A stretch of DNA of 64,000 nt from Chaunax sp. Z400. Taxonomy: Eukaryota > Chordata > Actinopteri > Lophiiformes > Chaunacidae. The stretch is from positions 5,464,185-5,528,184 of the forward strand of contig CM075193.1 in NCBI GenBank assembly GCA_037577475.1, read 5' to 3'. The position numbers and the translations under genes are program-made. The notes below the pieces were generated by a model. That model saw only the letters and a list, made by a program, of their open reading frames with translations. It had not been told where the DNA came from and ran no database searches. The stretch's first letter is position 1. The number at the start of each line of letters is the position of its first letter. Of this stretch, positions 37,066-61,344 are shown one piece after another.

Positions 37066-37470
37066 TCAACACGTCTCTACGTTCTAAAGTTGTTAAAGAT
37101 GGGTTGTTTTTATGTAAGGGGGATGAAGGAGGTTGAAACAGTGAGTTTATGTTCCTCAGGATTCAACCAGATGAATCCACACAAAGACAATTTGATTTAG
37201 TTTTGTTTTTTGGGAATTTATTATTATCAGTGTACCTAACAGAGTAATTAAATTACCGTAATGTTTCATTGTGTTTGTGTGCGGGTGAGTGAGTCTGGAT
37301 ATTCAGTACTTTTTGCTGTACTTTTACTTTTTACTCTTCTACACATATCTGTCAGCTTTAAGTTTGTTCATAAACATATGATAGTATTGATTACTATGAC
37401 ATGGTGTTTCTACTGTTGATGAAGTAGCTAAAGGATTTTAGCTTTACTTCTCCCTCCATCACTAAAGATA

Positions 37471-37476
37471 AATAAA
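37471..37476 (+). terminator. pik3ap1: pik3ap1 polyadenylation signal AATAAA
   Basis: A canonical AATAAA 406 bases after the stop codon, followed by T-rich and GT-containing sequence at 37500-37525 that could act as the downstream element. Confidence 0.6.
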
Positions 37477-38555
37477 CACGTTTATTTCTCTAAAATACAC
37501 TGTTTTTGTTTTTGTTTTTGTTTTTTAACTTTCAACTGCATAGTAAACCCGTTATTTAAATGTAATGTATTATAGTTACACAGTTAATTTACCTAATTGG
37601 TTCAGTACAAAACTTTCCTGGATTAACAATGTACATATATATATATTTATATATATATTAGAATTTCACAGTTTAAATGCAAAAAATGTTACTTTGATTT
37701 TTGATTACATTTTATTAAACTAATGCATGTGTTGATAAATGCCTCACCTCAGAATGTTAAACAACGTACAGTTCAATCTCAAAGTCTAATAATGTCTTTG
37801 CCATTCCATCGGCCACCTCTCTATAAAATTTAAATGAAACCAAAATAAGAAACAAACAGCGACAAAAACATAATCTTCTTAATAACATAATAATTACACA
37901 AAAACAGCTATTATAAAACAGAACAAAGCAACATCAGGATAAGTGAACAACAAGTAAACAATAAAATATATATAGAATGAGACTAAACAGAGCACTAATA
38001 TAAGATATCAATTATAGCCAATACTGTGGCCTAATTATTGTATCCCAGTCCTCTCAGATGGAAGATTGTTTTCCTGACAGCGATTTTCAAATCCTGGGCA
38101 ACCATTGGCCAGTTTCCTGCCTGACCTCAGCCTGCTGGTGAATCATATTGCTGGGTAGGTGGCAGGTTGTGTCAGTCAGCTGGTTTTGTACATTTCTTGA
38201 TTCTATTTCCAACATCTGAAAAAAGAGATGCAAAGAAACAAGAGTTGGGTTTGTTTCTGAAGCTCATCTTGTAAACTGGGTTCTCTCTTTGACTAATTCC
38301 ACTAATGTAACAGGAATAATAAGTTGTAACTTCTGAATGTCATGTTGTTTTTTATACACGTGAACGTTTCCTTGTTTTCTAGTTCTAGCTGGCTCCTTTA
38401 CAAAATTAATTTCTTATGCAATATGAGGTTTTGGTCACTTGGTGGTGCTCCGTGTTCTCTGCTTGTCCTTAATAGGAAGGCGCCACAATAATTTTTTTGC
38501 CTGTGAAATTATTTATCAAGTTAATTTTATCACTTTAAGCGTGCATCAGCTTATT

Positions 38556-38557
<2 letters not shown>

Positions 38558-38637
<80 letters not shown>
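38558..38637. repeat. (AT)40 microsatellite upstream of the sorbs1 promoter
   Basis: Eighty bases of uninterrupted alternating A and T, about 185 bp before the GC-rich start of the presumed first sorbs1 exon. A shorter AT tract lies at 37627-37660. Confidence 0.98.
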
Positions 38638-38640
<3 letters not shown>

Positions 38641-38820
38641 TATATACATGTTTTGGTTAATATGGTATATATTAAACGTGATTTAACCGAAGTTAAAGGC
38701 TAGCATTGACTCTAACTGTTATCTGTTTTGCATGTAATTGAAATAAAATCAACACCTGTTGTATTTTAGCACACAGTATCTTCTTATTGCTGTGACTGAG
38801 TCCAGGCTTTTATTGTGAAG

Positions 38821-38988
38821 GGGCGGTGGCTCAGCCCCCGGCGGTGCGCTCATGCTGTGCGGCGGTGCGGACTCAGCTGAGGGCGGTGAGCGTGGAGCGC
38901 TGACAGGACGCTGGTGGAGAGCAGCAGAGCTCAGTGAAGTGCGTTTGCAGCAGCAGCGATCCTAACACTGGATTACCAGGAACCGGAG
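38821..38988 (+). promoter_or_regulatory. sorbs1: GC-rich promoter and probable non-coding first exon of sorbs1
   Basis: This is the most CpG-rich stretch between pik3ap1 and sorbs1. It holds four GGCGGTG motifs (38822, 38840, 38861, 38882) and ends at a perfect donor, GGAG|GTAAGC, at 38988/38989. There is no good open frame up to the donor, so I treat it as 5' UTR. Assignment to sorbs1 is inferred from position and strand. The transcription start cannot be set exactly. Confidence 0.55.
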
Positions 38989-39948
38989 GTAAGCATTCTC
39001 CTGCTCCGGATCCCTGATGCTCATGTCTGAACGGGCGATCCTGGACACTCCTGATCCACGATAAACTCCTTTTATCTTTTTATACTGGTATCTAAACAGC
39101 TGACTTTGTGTTGTGATCCTATAATGATGATTTGTGATTCACTGCTCAGTCACTAAGTGTGTTTTCTGCGGACTTTTAGTGCTTTCATGTTAATTGGGAT
39201 TGTGCGCCTCAGCAGAGAGGCTCCTCTGGCTTTGGGACAGTTACTGCAGCAGAGATAGATCCTTCCAGTGGAAATGCGACCCGCCATGGGTGCCGCACTC
39301 TGAAGCTGAATGGCCTGGAGGTGACACAAACGTCTGGGAATTAAACGCTTCCTGATGTAACACCATGCGTAATACTGCCTGGTGTAATTTCTTTTTTTTA
39401 TTAATTACCTTTTACAGAGTGTTTGTTTAAGTGAGCAGGTAGCTGTGGACCTTATTCAGGAGTGCAGCCTAATCCATATGCAAACAGTAAAGCTGTGACA
39501 TCAGGACCATGCACTCAATGGAATGCATATAATGCGGCATGGAGGCACTAGGACTACTTTATTGGATTGTATTTAACTTTGTGTCGTTTTGGAAACAATG
39601 ATGCCTCTGCCATTATTATTATTCTCTGCCACAAACGAAGTGAGCTCCCTCCCCCATGTACCAGAGAGCTGTCCTTTGATATTTATTGTTATTATTATTA
39701 ATATGAAAATTGACATTTTTCCAGATATTGACAAGAACTGTAAACAGGGACAACCTAAATGGCTCCTTCCTGTCTGTCTCCAGTAAAATGCACCTGTGAC
39801 TTGAGTATTTCATGCTCGTTGAAAATGCTTTGAATGTAGAAGTGGCTGGAGGTAAATCAGCAGCTGTTTAACACACTTCAAGAAGATTCTCAGTGCTGCA
39901 TTCTTAAGTAAAAACAAAACAGGCTGTGAGTTTATTTTAATCCAGTAT

Positions 39949-40241
39949 TTACTTCCTCTATGAGGTAATGCTCTCACTGGCGTTAGTACGTCTGTTAGCA
40001 GGATCACACAAAAACTACTGGAAGGATTTGCCTGACATTTGGTGGGAGGGTCCATGAACTACTTAATGGTAAAATGGAACTGTTATATTCTGAAGTTGAA
40101 GGTTGATCCTTTGTTTTTCACTTAATTAATCGAACCATGAGAGCAGCCACGTTGATGGTGCCATGTTCGTTGGAATTTGGGTTAGAATTAGAAGTGACTG
40201 TTGGGCCTTGGTGAAGGTGAACTCTACTCTGTTAAGTGTAG
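39949..40241 (+). mobile_element. Dispersed repeat copy in the sorbs1 5' intron
   Basis: Begins TTACTTCCTCTATGAGGTAA, has CACACAAAAACTACTGGAAG and TTGGTGGGAGGGTCCATG, and ends TTGGGCCTTGGTGAAGG followed by CTCTACTCTGTTAAGTG. It has both family termini and so links the forms seen at 35151 and 16531. Confidence 0.65.
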
Positions 40242-41009
40242 TGGACAGCTGGTGTGGATTCACATATATAGGTATTCTCACCTTTTGGTTTTCTTTTTGC
40301 AGGACAGCACTGTCAGAATAGGCTAAGTATTTGACGAAGATGAAATTATACAACAAAATGTGGATTTAAATGAGGACAGAGTCGATAAATCATTAGGAGC
40401 TAAATTGCAGGTTAAAAAAAATAGCAACGCTTAAAACCCTGATAACAAAAATGTTAAAGTTCCACTGATTTTATATCCTAAAGTGTCCCTTAAATATATT
40501 TCTGAATCTGACGGTGCTCTGTGAAGGAGCTGTGTTCTTTTCCTTTGACACGTTCATTCATGATTTTACTACAGGGATGATTTCCTTTTCACTCCATGGG
40601 ATCTGAGAAACATGACACTAAACAAGCTTGATAAAATATTAACCACAACCCAAATAATTCATCAAACTGCTTCGTGGACAGAGGCGAAACACTCAGACTG
40701 ATTTTTTTTTTTGCAAAAATACCCATTTCAACGTTTTATTATGCGGCCGGCGCATTTCAGAATATCACACTCTCTTCTGCTGGTATTATCAGATGGTCAC
40801 ACTGGATGCATTTAACAGAGATGATGCATCTAGGCAGTGGTTACACAGAAAGAACAGGACCTCCATTAGGTGTGACCTGAGTTATTGCTATTAAAATATG
40901 CGTTTTGTCAGCGAAGCATTAGTCAAAATCTCCTTGATGGCATCTGCATAGATCTCATCCCCCCCAACTTCTAAAAAACATGAAGTTGTCACCTTCCAAT
41001 AACGTATTA

Positions 41010-41190
41010 TCCTCAGCCACGAATAAAGTCAGGAGGGGAATAAAGGAAGAGGTTCTGTCCGTCTGTCCATCTCAATTCATTTCTGGAGATAACTCAAAAA
41101 CTGTCATATTTTTTCACAAAACACAACAAACAAGTACTGAAGAGGTGCCTTTTGCTATTTAGGGATTATTATTTTTTCTCTTTCCATGCT
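41010..41190 (+). repeat. Second dispersed repeat family, copy 1
   Basis: GCCACGAATAAAGTCAGGAG, TCTGTCCGTCTGTCCATCTC and GAGGTGCCTTTTGCTATTTA recur in order at 60990-61180. The family is known to me from teleost introns but not by name. Confidence 0.5.
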
Positions 41191-42597
41191 TACAATGTGG
41201 ACTAAGGCTCATTCTGGTAGTTGGTTTACTTACTTTACTCCAGAGAAGATCTCAAACACTATTCAACAGCATAAAGTAGTGTAGAAAGTGTGGCAAAAAA
41301 CCCACCTGTCTCCTGTTTCTCTCAGCTCCTAGTAAAGGTCATGTAATATGAACAAACAGCTATCAAGATAGAGATAATGGTTCTGCTTTGCCACAGATGT
41401 CATTTATAGTAACATGTCATCAGACAGATGATTGAAACAACACGGTATTTGCTAATGTCAACATGTGAGACCTGTACCTTTGCCTCGTAGCACAACTTGT
41501 GCTGCACCAACCTGATGATATTTGTTTCAGGTCCACTAGAATATTGACTCAGTCTCAGCTGGTTGACATGTGATCAGAGATGTTGACAGTACAGCAGTGG
41601 TGGGTTAGCGTGTGTAAATGGAACAGGTCTATCACTCATATGGCGCCGTAAGCTATTGGTTCAGTCACTCAAAAAGCAGCCAAACCACTTCTGCACATTA
41701 TGTTATCTGTAATATCAATTATGCAATACTACAACATATCTTTTAATACTCAATTATTTTAGATTATTGCCTTAGTGCAAACTACGAGGTACTCAGGCTG
41801 AAGATTTGACTCTACTTTGGAGTTTCAAGGTGCAAAGTGCTGCCTTTCAAAAGACTATTCCAACAGAATGTAACTCACCTTCACACACAACCAGTCACAT
41901 CTAGTTTTTTTTTGGTTTATTTTTTCAAAGAACCTAAATCTAGGTTAAAGTGCTGCATTGCAAGTCTTATGAGTTTGACAAACAAAGATAACCTGTGGGG
42001 TAATGATGGGACCTGTTGGTATGCACCCAGTCCAGTTGTTAATGTTTTATGAAGCTTGTTCAGAGTCAAGTTACACAGATCCCCTATAGGAGCAGCCCAT
42101 GAATCTCAAAACTGAATTTCCAAGATTTGCCATTGTCCAGTTGTGTTTTGCTGAGACGATCTCTATTTGGTTTGGAAATCTAGCATGGAATATTAGAAAA
42201 TATGAACAAGTTAAGTTCCATTTTTGCAAGGGTTGTAACTGTGTCGTTAGAATTTTTTGCTTTTCATTCATTGAATTGGTTTATTTCGCTCAGTTCAACG
42301 TGTAATTAAAAATAAATCACAAAACAAATAAAACACTTCAACCCAAACTAGTTTTACACACTCCATAATCGAAAGAGGAGCAGGAAGAAGAACGAACTTC
42401 TATTAGCTGCACCTTTCATAATGAAAACATACTGTAGATACAGATGGCCGTTCCCTTCCAGTGGTCAGCCGGACAGTATTTTAGGTACATTTCAAGTATG
42501 CGTTTGAAAAATGCAGATATATTGGCCTGGTTTTGCACTTTGGAGTCGACATTTGTCGATCTTTGTTTTTGGGAAGTTTTTATTGCATGTAACGCCC

Positions 42598-42845
42598 CGA
42601 CTTCATCCTCAACTCGGGTTACTGCCTCTCAACCTGTCTCCTCTGTTTCGCTCTATGTGTCTGTGTGTGAAGCATGCCTAAGCCACGCCCTCGGCAGGAA
42701 CACCAGACCAGAGCAGAGGAGAGTCGAGTCATTTATCCAGACAGCGAATCGCATAAAAGACGCTGTCCAGTCATACATTACTTTGAAACATTGGAGGACT
42801 TATCACCTTTATACTGTGAGCCTCTCTGCGCCCATGAGTGTTACG
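42598..42845 (+). mobile_element. Possible solo LTR of a retrotransposon
   Basis: It starts TGTAACGCCCCGACTTC and ends near GAGTGTTACG, so the ends are inverted complements except the last base (TGTAAC...GTTACg). A TATA-like CATAAAAGA is central (about 42754). Base composition is more GC-rich than the flanks. No clear flanking target duplication is visible, and the right end is uncertain. Confidence 0.35.
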
Positions 42846-44674
42846 TTTTGAGTGTAAAATTCAAGTGAATAATAGCAGTAATAATTTAATACTTTTGTTT
42901 AATATATAATTATGAAAATAACCCTTTTTAACAGCCAGAATTAAACACTGCCTCCTGCTTAGTGATGCTAGATGTCAGCATGACATCATTGATGATGTTT
43001 GCAGAACACAGCCTTGTCTTTACTGTTAACAACAGACGGCTGTGGAACAAGCCGGATGTTTCAGCCAGACACCAGGTTTCTGTTTTCACTCCATTAATGT
43101 TACAACAGGTTGCTTAGCAACCCTGCCACCATCACCACCCTCTTGTCCGCTTCCTCCATCTGTTGCCACTGGCTGAAGTGGAGTGTTAAGCTTTGGCTTT
43201 TCAAGGTCTACGGGACAAAGAAGCCCCCCCCCCCCCTATCATGACCACATGTAAACAAGGCAATGAAAAGACAATTTATGCGCTAGTGATGGATTGAAGC
43301 AGCACTCCACCAACACCGCACCTCCACCCTCCGCCCCTGCGTTATACTGTATGTCAGCCACTGATTGAAAACAGCAGCATCATAGATGATGCTTTAATAA
43401 GAACCAGTATGTGTCCTTCCTCATCATCACACAAACCAAACCAGAAATACTTAATGACAGCGATGCGTAGCATGTTTATAAATCACCCCATTATATATGA
43501 TGTATCGTGTCTGTGCTGCTGCCATGAAGACAGGCTGTTATTGATGGAGCTGCCTGTTGTGTTTGTGTCTGGCCGTGATGGGATGGGGTCGCACTGGGCC
43601 GGCATTCCCCAAATAGACGGGTGATGGGGGGGGGGGGGCCCACTTGAGTCCTGCTGTACGGCCTTTTCACATGAGGATATCGTCACAGCACTTAAAATTG
43701 CTGGATTATCACATCACTGTTTATATTCACGTTTACTGATTCAATTATCAAGTAGTCCTGTCACACAGGCGCTCGCAGAGTTATATTAGGAAACACACTC
43801 AGAGCTTCCAAACGGCGTCGGAGTCAAAACATGCAGCAGAGAGACGAGGAAAGTCTTTCAGCACTCTCTCAGACGATTGTCATCACAGCTCACCTAATGA
43901 GCAGCACGCCCTGTTGTCTAAGCCAGGAGGAATCTGATGTGCACAGCTCAAAATCGAGTGATGATGTCAAATGAACATCGTGTGTGTCTCTAATTTATAT
44001 TCTAAACTAGATTATGTCACAGACCTCATCGTTCCATTGTGGTTATTGAGTTTTCTTTCCCAATTATATCACCGTATCTCAGTCATTATTACTTCCTTAT
44101 TTGCTCATTAAGCATTTTAGCCTCCAAAAGTAAACTGTAAACTCTCTAAGAGCCTCCTAAAGAGGCACGACAGGGCTACTTGAATATTCAGCCCAATGTT
44201 TATCCCCACTCTCAGGCCTGTGGTCCAAGCTTTCTCACTCTTGGAGTGCCGCCCGGAGTCCTCGCTGTGAAGATGTATTCCTCTGAGTGAACTGTCAGCT
44301 CACTGGCATTCTTATTACACCTGCTCTAAAAGCCTAGGAGCCACATTATGAGCAGGCTTTGCAGAGCATCTGGAACAGGCTGGTCCATGCAGCAAACTGC
44401 GGTCCTCTCCAAGACCGTCACATGTGCCAGCTCACTGCTCCCTGTCCTGTGGTCATAGTCGCAACCACTAACTGTGGGGGCGTCTCTGACAGACCGTGGG
44501 CCCCTCTAAATGCTGAGGGAGACATCTTTCATTGGCTGGTGCAACAGGTGCTTTTGTTTTTTTGCTCCAAATCAGGACATTTTATTCCTAAAAGTACAAA
44601 CCCCCTCTAAAAAAAAAGTCCGTAATGGATGCATGTGATGTATTTTTTCAGCAGATAGATCCATCATGTGAATG

Positions 44675-44852
44675 GAGCTGGAGCTTATCCCAGCTGACAT
44701 AGGGCAAGAGGTGGGGCACACCCTGGACAGGTCAGGTCTGTAGCTCATCACAGGGTTGACCTATAGAGACAAACAACCACACATTCACACCTACGGGTAT
44801 TTTAGAGCCACCAGCTCAATAAAGTTGCATGTCTTTGGACTGTGGTAGGAAG
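44675..44852 (+). mobile_element. Common teleost interspersed repeat (CCCAGCTGACATAGGGC type)
   Basis: TATCCCAGCTGACATAGGGC, CACCCTGGACAGGTC, ACACATTCACACCTACGG and GCATGTCTTTGGACTGTGG are consecutive landmarks of a repeat I know from many fish genomes, probably a LINE 3' end. It is truncated at both ends. Confidence 0.65.
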
Positions 44853-47800
44853 ACAACGTTTTTAAGGCGCCTTCACCTGATACTGATAACCGATAATTAC
44901 CTGCTTCTCATGACTGATACTGTCAAAATAACTTCTCATTATTTGTATTTTAAAAAGAAGCTCATCTTCTGTGGTTTATATAAGACAGGCTATGATGTCG
45001 TCAGCTCACATGGATGATATAATATTCCATTGCTCTACTAACATTTGTTGTGTAAGAACCTGTGAAAACCTTCCACAACAGCAGCCACATTTCTCTCTCT
45101 AGTCTACACTGCGTGGATCTATAGGTGCAGCAGGTTTATGTCATCAGTGCAACGACGGCGTGCAGCGCTCATTTTTCTTTTCCTCTCCTCACCACCTTTT
45201 GTATCAAAGTGCGTTAATGCTGCTCGTGTTCAGTCCATGAAAGGGTTTCGTATTTGGGCAGCACAATATATCATTTCAGCATCGACATCTCAATGCGCCC
45301 ATGTGCCACAGTCCCATTACAGGACATGCAATGCCAAGTAAGGCAAATTTACTTAAACAGAATAGTTGTAACATGACGTGTCCTGTTACTACTGGATACG
45401 AAAGTCCATTTCCCTGTTTATCTCCTGCTGCATAGACTGAACAGTTATTTTAACATTGTTACCATAGCTGCATGTGTATGGAAAAAAAAAATCCACAATT
45501 TTCTTTATATTATAATATACATCATAGAGAAAAAAGAAGCGGAAAGTATCGTTCATCCCTACTTTTATCATGTCTGTGTATCAGCGAGAATTTAACTGAT
45601 ACGACAAATAGCTGATAATAAACATTTCCAAATAGCAGGACAATAAATTATTAGTTAGACATCGTGAATCCCAAATGACATGGATACCATAGGATCACTA
45701 TAAATGAAGTCACTATGTTAATGTAATATTTCATTGAGTGAGGTTCAAAGAATTCAAAGGCATGGAGGTGGTATCCATCCAGACTGAGCTTAAGCTCTTC
45801 CCATTATCAGCCTGAATTTGTAATCCCTCTCTGAGGCCCATAATGACTGCAGTGTATAAGTTACATACATTTCCTTTTATGCTGCAGTTGTTTAAAATGA
45901 ACTTCAAATAGCTCGGTTGGGGAATGCGTAGAATGCCAGGCTGCTGTCCAGCATGGAAGCTGTTTATGGAAGAGAGCTGGGAGGGTGGAGGGGAAAGGGG
46001 GGAGGGAAGGGGGGGGGGGTCTCCTCTCAATTGGGGGGGATAAACTGCAGCTCCACAGCGGCCCTTTCGAGCCATGTTTGGAGCTATTCGGTGGGATCCA
46101 CTCACAGAGGTGGATAGCTCCTGTCCTCCCTGTTGACAAAGCAGAAGTCAAACGGCGTTACGTAATGCCGCTCTCTGGCTGTCTATAGTACAGCTGAGTG
46201 TGTGATAAGACCTCTTTGTGTTCACATGGCTCAGTTCTAAGGCTGCAGTACAGACACCACCTGCATGCAATACATCATAGTTTAACTTGGTAAAACCCTG
46301 CCATCATTTAGCTTTCAACTGCAGCCTGCTTCACATGAGTGATTGTTGCTCCCAGGAGAGAATGTTATGATCCCCTGAATGTAACATTGACGTTGCTTCA
46401 TAAAGCGATTCAGCAGGAAGAAAATCCATTTTCAAGGGAACGAAATCGAGTTTGTTTTATCCCATGTCTTATAAAATTCTTTTACTAATCTCTGATAACC
46501 TAAAACAACACGTTTCCATGGAAACCACACAAAATAAAATTGGTTATAAAATTCAAAATATCAAAGGGCACAACTATGTAATATGGTGGATATTTGTGTA
46601 GAGTTTGGTGAAGCTAGAATGTATTGTTTGCATGATATACTAAGACGTACTGATATTATACCTCCATCATTTTTAACTTTTTTAATTTTTTAATAATTTT
46701 TAAAATAATTGTTTTCATAAGTCTATCCACTGAAATGTAAAGATTGTCAGTTTTTCTGTATTTCATATTTTGTATTTTTTAGGTTTTAAAATGATCGTTG
46801 ATAAAAAGAAAATCCACTTTGAGTTACGGGAGATTTCCTTAGACTAAACATAAAAATTATATGTTAATAAAAATGATTATTTGTTGCAGCTCTGCACTAG
46901 TTCATAACTTCACTGATGTATTAAAACCTCATGAACGGTTGAGTCATCCACTAGTCGTCTGTCTCTCATCTGCTTGCCCTATAGGAGCATTCTGAGGGGG
47001 TGGGAGGATTTTATGTGGCAGTCTGCACAGTTGTTGAGTGGGTGCCACATTCCCAGGTGGCATGTGGTGACAGGTCCATCTTGGATATGCTTGTTGTCAA
47101 AAACAAACAGACCCCCTGCATAGAGAGGGTCAAGGTCAAAGCTGGGACCGTCCCGCCGAGACGAGACCCTCAAAGCTTGTCCAGAAGCCTCAGAAGGCTT
47201 CAGAGGGACCTGATGTACGCGGACTAAAGAATCAAGTAGGTACCGCATCTCACCAGAGCCACAGTGATGCTTGAGGATGATACTCATCACCTTTTGGGAG
47301 TTGTTTGTTTTGGAAAGGTATTTTAGTTACACCCGAGAGCATCGAGTTGGAGATGAATCTATGTGTGTGAGAGAGCGAGGAGGAGGAGGAGGGCAGGAGT
47401 TTCATTGGCTTTGACTTCATGAAATCTGGACAGATCATTTTCCTGCATGAGTAACACCTGCACTGTTTGTACAAGGTTTCTCAGCTTTGTGAATTTGGCG
47501 TCTCGAGAGGCGATCAGAGGAGTCTGAGCCCAGTAAGATTGTCCCTCAATGCTCTATGTTATGGCAGGATTTATGTTCTTCCTGATTTTCCAGGAAACCC
47601 CTAAAATAGTTTGATTAAAGTCTGGTACTTTTATGAGACTTGTTGGTCTAATCTCACGATGTGAGCATAACATCTTTTTTTTTAAAAACACATTTAACCT
47701 TTTGAGTATCTCGTTTCAACTCACTTCTCTCCACTTTGACTTCATATCCGTTTGTTTTTGCCTCACAGATCAGCCATTTGTGAAGCAGAGCCATCTAAAC

Positions 47801-48411
47801 TCTTCCCTAGATTAAAGGAGATGTTGCATTTAGGTGAATTACACTTTTGTAAGGGTTTGGCTGCTAAAGTCTCCTCTTATTTTACTCTTTGACTTGGCCC
47901 AGGCGCTGCTGGCCATCCCAGAACTCCTGCCCAAAGGCTAGATGGATGGCGTTCTTTGCCCGGCTCTGCTCTGAGGCATCTCTTCCTAAAAAGGCCAGGG
48001 GTGATCTCTGCTTTTGTATGTTTACACAGAGAACTGAACTCTGTAAGCTGTCATCTTCTCATGATCTGTCATGTCCGAGAGGGATAAAAACTCTCTTGGT
48101 ACTGTATATTCAGCATGTTAGGGTTCATCCGAGGACAGAGAGGAAGTATATTTGAGATCAGTGTAAGCACTCATCAAAGGAATGTCTGTTAATGGTTTTG
48201 GAAATGAGATCATGTATGTGTCTTGTCTCTGGGATGCAGGGGGTCAGGAAGCGAGTTGATTTCATAAAAGAGAGAGTGGAAATAAAAACACATTTTCCTG
48301 TTCCTGATGCTCTGGGACTTGAATGACTTCTAAAAGGTTTTTGCTTTGTGTCCCTCGGGACGTGTTTGGAAGTGCTCCCATTTTCCCTCATCCATTTAGG
48401 CCTATTTGCAG

Positions 48412-48524
48412 ACGTTTCCAGCTGGAGAACGAGTCCCCTGCCTGATCCACTGGTCGGTTTATTTACCCCCACATGTAAACAGCTCACACACAGTCCACAC
48501 AAACTCAGAATGGAAGCAGCACAG
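48412..48524 (+). CDS. Candidate upstream sorbs1 exon (speculative)
   Basis: A pyrimidine-rich tract and acceptor (CCTATTTGCAG) are followed by 113 nt open in one frame, ending ATGGAAGCAGCACAG|GTGGAG. The frame is in phase 0 with the first supported sorbs1 exon at 49021, so a start at 48510 would give MEAAQ-TSPAEG. There is no similarity to the mammalian N-terminus and the donor is weak. Confidence 0.25.
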
Positions 48525-48540
48525 GTGGAGCTTCAAAAGG

Positions 48541-48621
<81 letters not shown>

Positions 48622-48670
48622 ATGTATCTATCTATCATCTATCTATCTATCATCTATCTATCTATCATCT

Positions 48671-48707
<37 letters not shown>

Positions 48708-48792
48708 TATCTATCTATCATCTATCTATCTATCTATCTATCTATCTGTCTATCTATTATCTATCTATCTATTATCTATCTATCTATCATCT

Positions 48793-48829
<37 letters not shown>

Positions 48830-48852
48830 TATCTATCTATTATCTATCTATC

Positions 48853-48890
<38 letters not shown>

Positions 48891-48975
48891 ATCTATCTAT
48901 CTATCTATCATCTATCTATCTATCATCTATCTATCTATCATCTATCTATCTATCATCTATCTATCTATCTATCTA
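48541..48975. repeat. (CTAT)n microsatellite, 435 bp, compound
   Basis: Twenty pure CTAT units (48541-48620) are followed by a long interrupted tract with CATC and TATT variants. It ends 45 bases before a sorbs1 exon. The long open frames across it (227 and 239 codons) are repeat artefacts. Confidence 0.98.
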
Positions 48976-49020
48976 GTCAACACTGGGTTAAATATCTGCG
49001 TCTCTGTGTTTTTGTTGCAG

Positions 49021-60287
<11,267 letters not shown>

Positions 60288-60989
60288 GTAAGTGGTCACT
60301 GTCTTTAAAGTGAGAGTATATTCTATACTTTAATGCATGTGATAACATCCATGTTCAAATAATGCCTAAACAAACTGTCTGTCCATAAGAACTACTTTCC
60401 CACTGTCACTTGTAATAATGTACTGAAGAGCTGTGCACATAAAAAGGTTTGTGGAAAACGTGTTTCCTCCTGAACTAAATTTACTACCATGTGTCCCATC
60501 AAGGTGGCTTAATGACACTTTTATGCATTCCTATTTGTTTCATCATATTCTCTGTACACTTTTTAAGATGTAATCCTATCTGCAGCAAATGTTTTAAAGC
60601 TCTTGGTATAGCTTCTCCCACTTCCTCTTCTCACCTCATACAACATAAAGCATTATGTCTCCTGTAGGGTCTAAAATAGTTCACTTACATTTATTTTTGT
60701 CCTCTTTAAAGATGCCTCTCAGCATTTTATTTGGGTCCGTGAGGCCAGTGAGCACAATCCGCTCAGGCAACAGGAAACTGTCCGACAACTTGCATAGGGC
60801 AGGTGGCCATGATAAAGGACCAATTACATGATCACTGGGTTGTTGTGAGTTCAGCACCGTAATCAGAAGAGTAGTGGTGCCTTTAAAAGTGGGTTAATTT
60901 TATAAAGCAACCCACAGAGCAACAAATGAATGCCCTCCAGCCACTTTATTTTATTATAATAGTACTATATTCCACAGGTTTTAATTATC

Positions 60990-61180
60990 CCCTGCCATGA
61001 ACGGAGTGAGGAGAGGGATGTAGGTAAGGGTCTGTCCACCTGTCAATCTGTCACATGTCACTCTGAATGGGATTTGTCTGAGATAAGGGTTTCCGGTGCT
61101 TGATTCTCACTTTTTCATGAAGCTTTATGTGCACATCTTCCATGCATTGGAGAGGTGCCTTTTGATATTTTGGGAATTTT
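60990..61180 (+). repeat. Second dispersed repeat family, copy 2
   Basis: GCCATGAACGGAGTGAGGAG, GGTCTGTCCACCTGTCAATC and GAGAGGTGCCTTTTGATATT match 41010-41190. An inverse copy follows at 61345-61510. Confidence 0.5.
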
Positions 61181-61344
61181 AAGCATTTGATTTGTTTATT
61201 AGCATGAAACACTCAGGATCCCCCATCAGAGGTGCCTTTCATTGAAGGAAGAAGAAATAAGTTATTTAAGTTGTCTCTGTTAATTGCGATTTGTGTTAAT
61301 TGCATATCTCAGAAAAAGTTCAATTTTCCAAATAAAAAAATAAA

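Larger units (their letters stand above)
38989..48411 (+). other. sorbs1: Presumed long 5' intron of sorbs1
   Basis: No exon with recognisable similarity to the SORBS1 N-terminus was found in these 9.4 kb. The content is repeat fragments, C and G homopolymers (43224-43236, 43626-43637) and AT-rich unique DNA. The longest open frame (135 codons, 42444-42851) overlaps an LTR-like element and is not supported as a gene. Confidence 0.5.

Noticed and set aside
38439..38639. Open frame ending in IYIYIY
   Set aside because: Translation of the (AT)40 repeat.
44359..44610. 83-codon frame in the sorbs1 5' intron
   Set aside because: No similarity to the SORBS1 N-terminus and no phase-matched splice sites.
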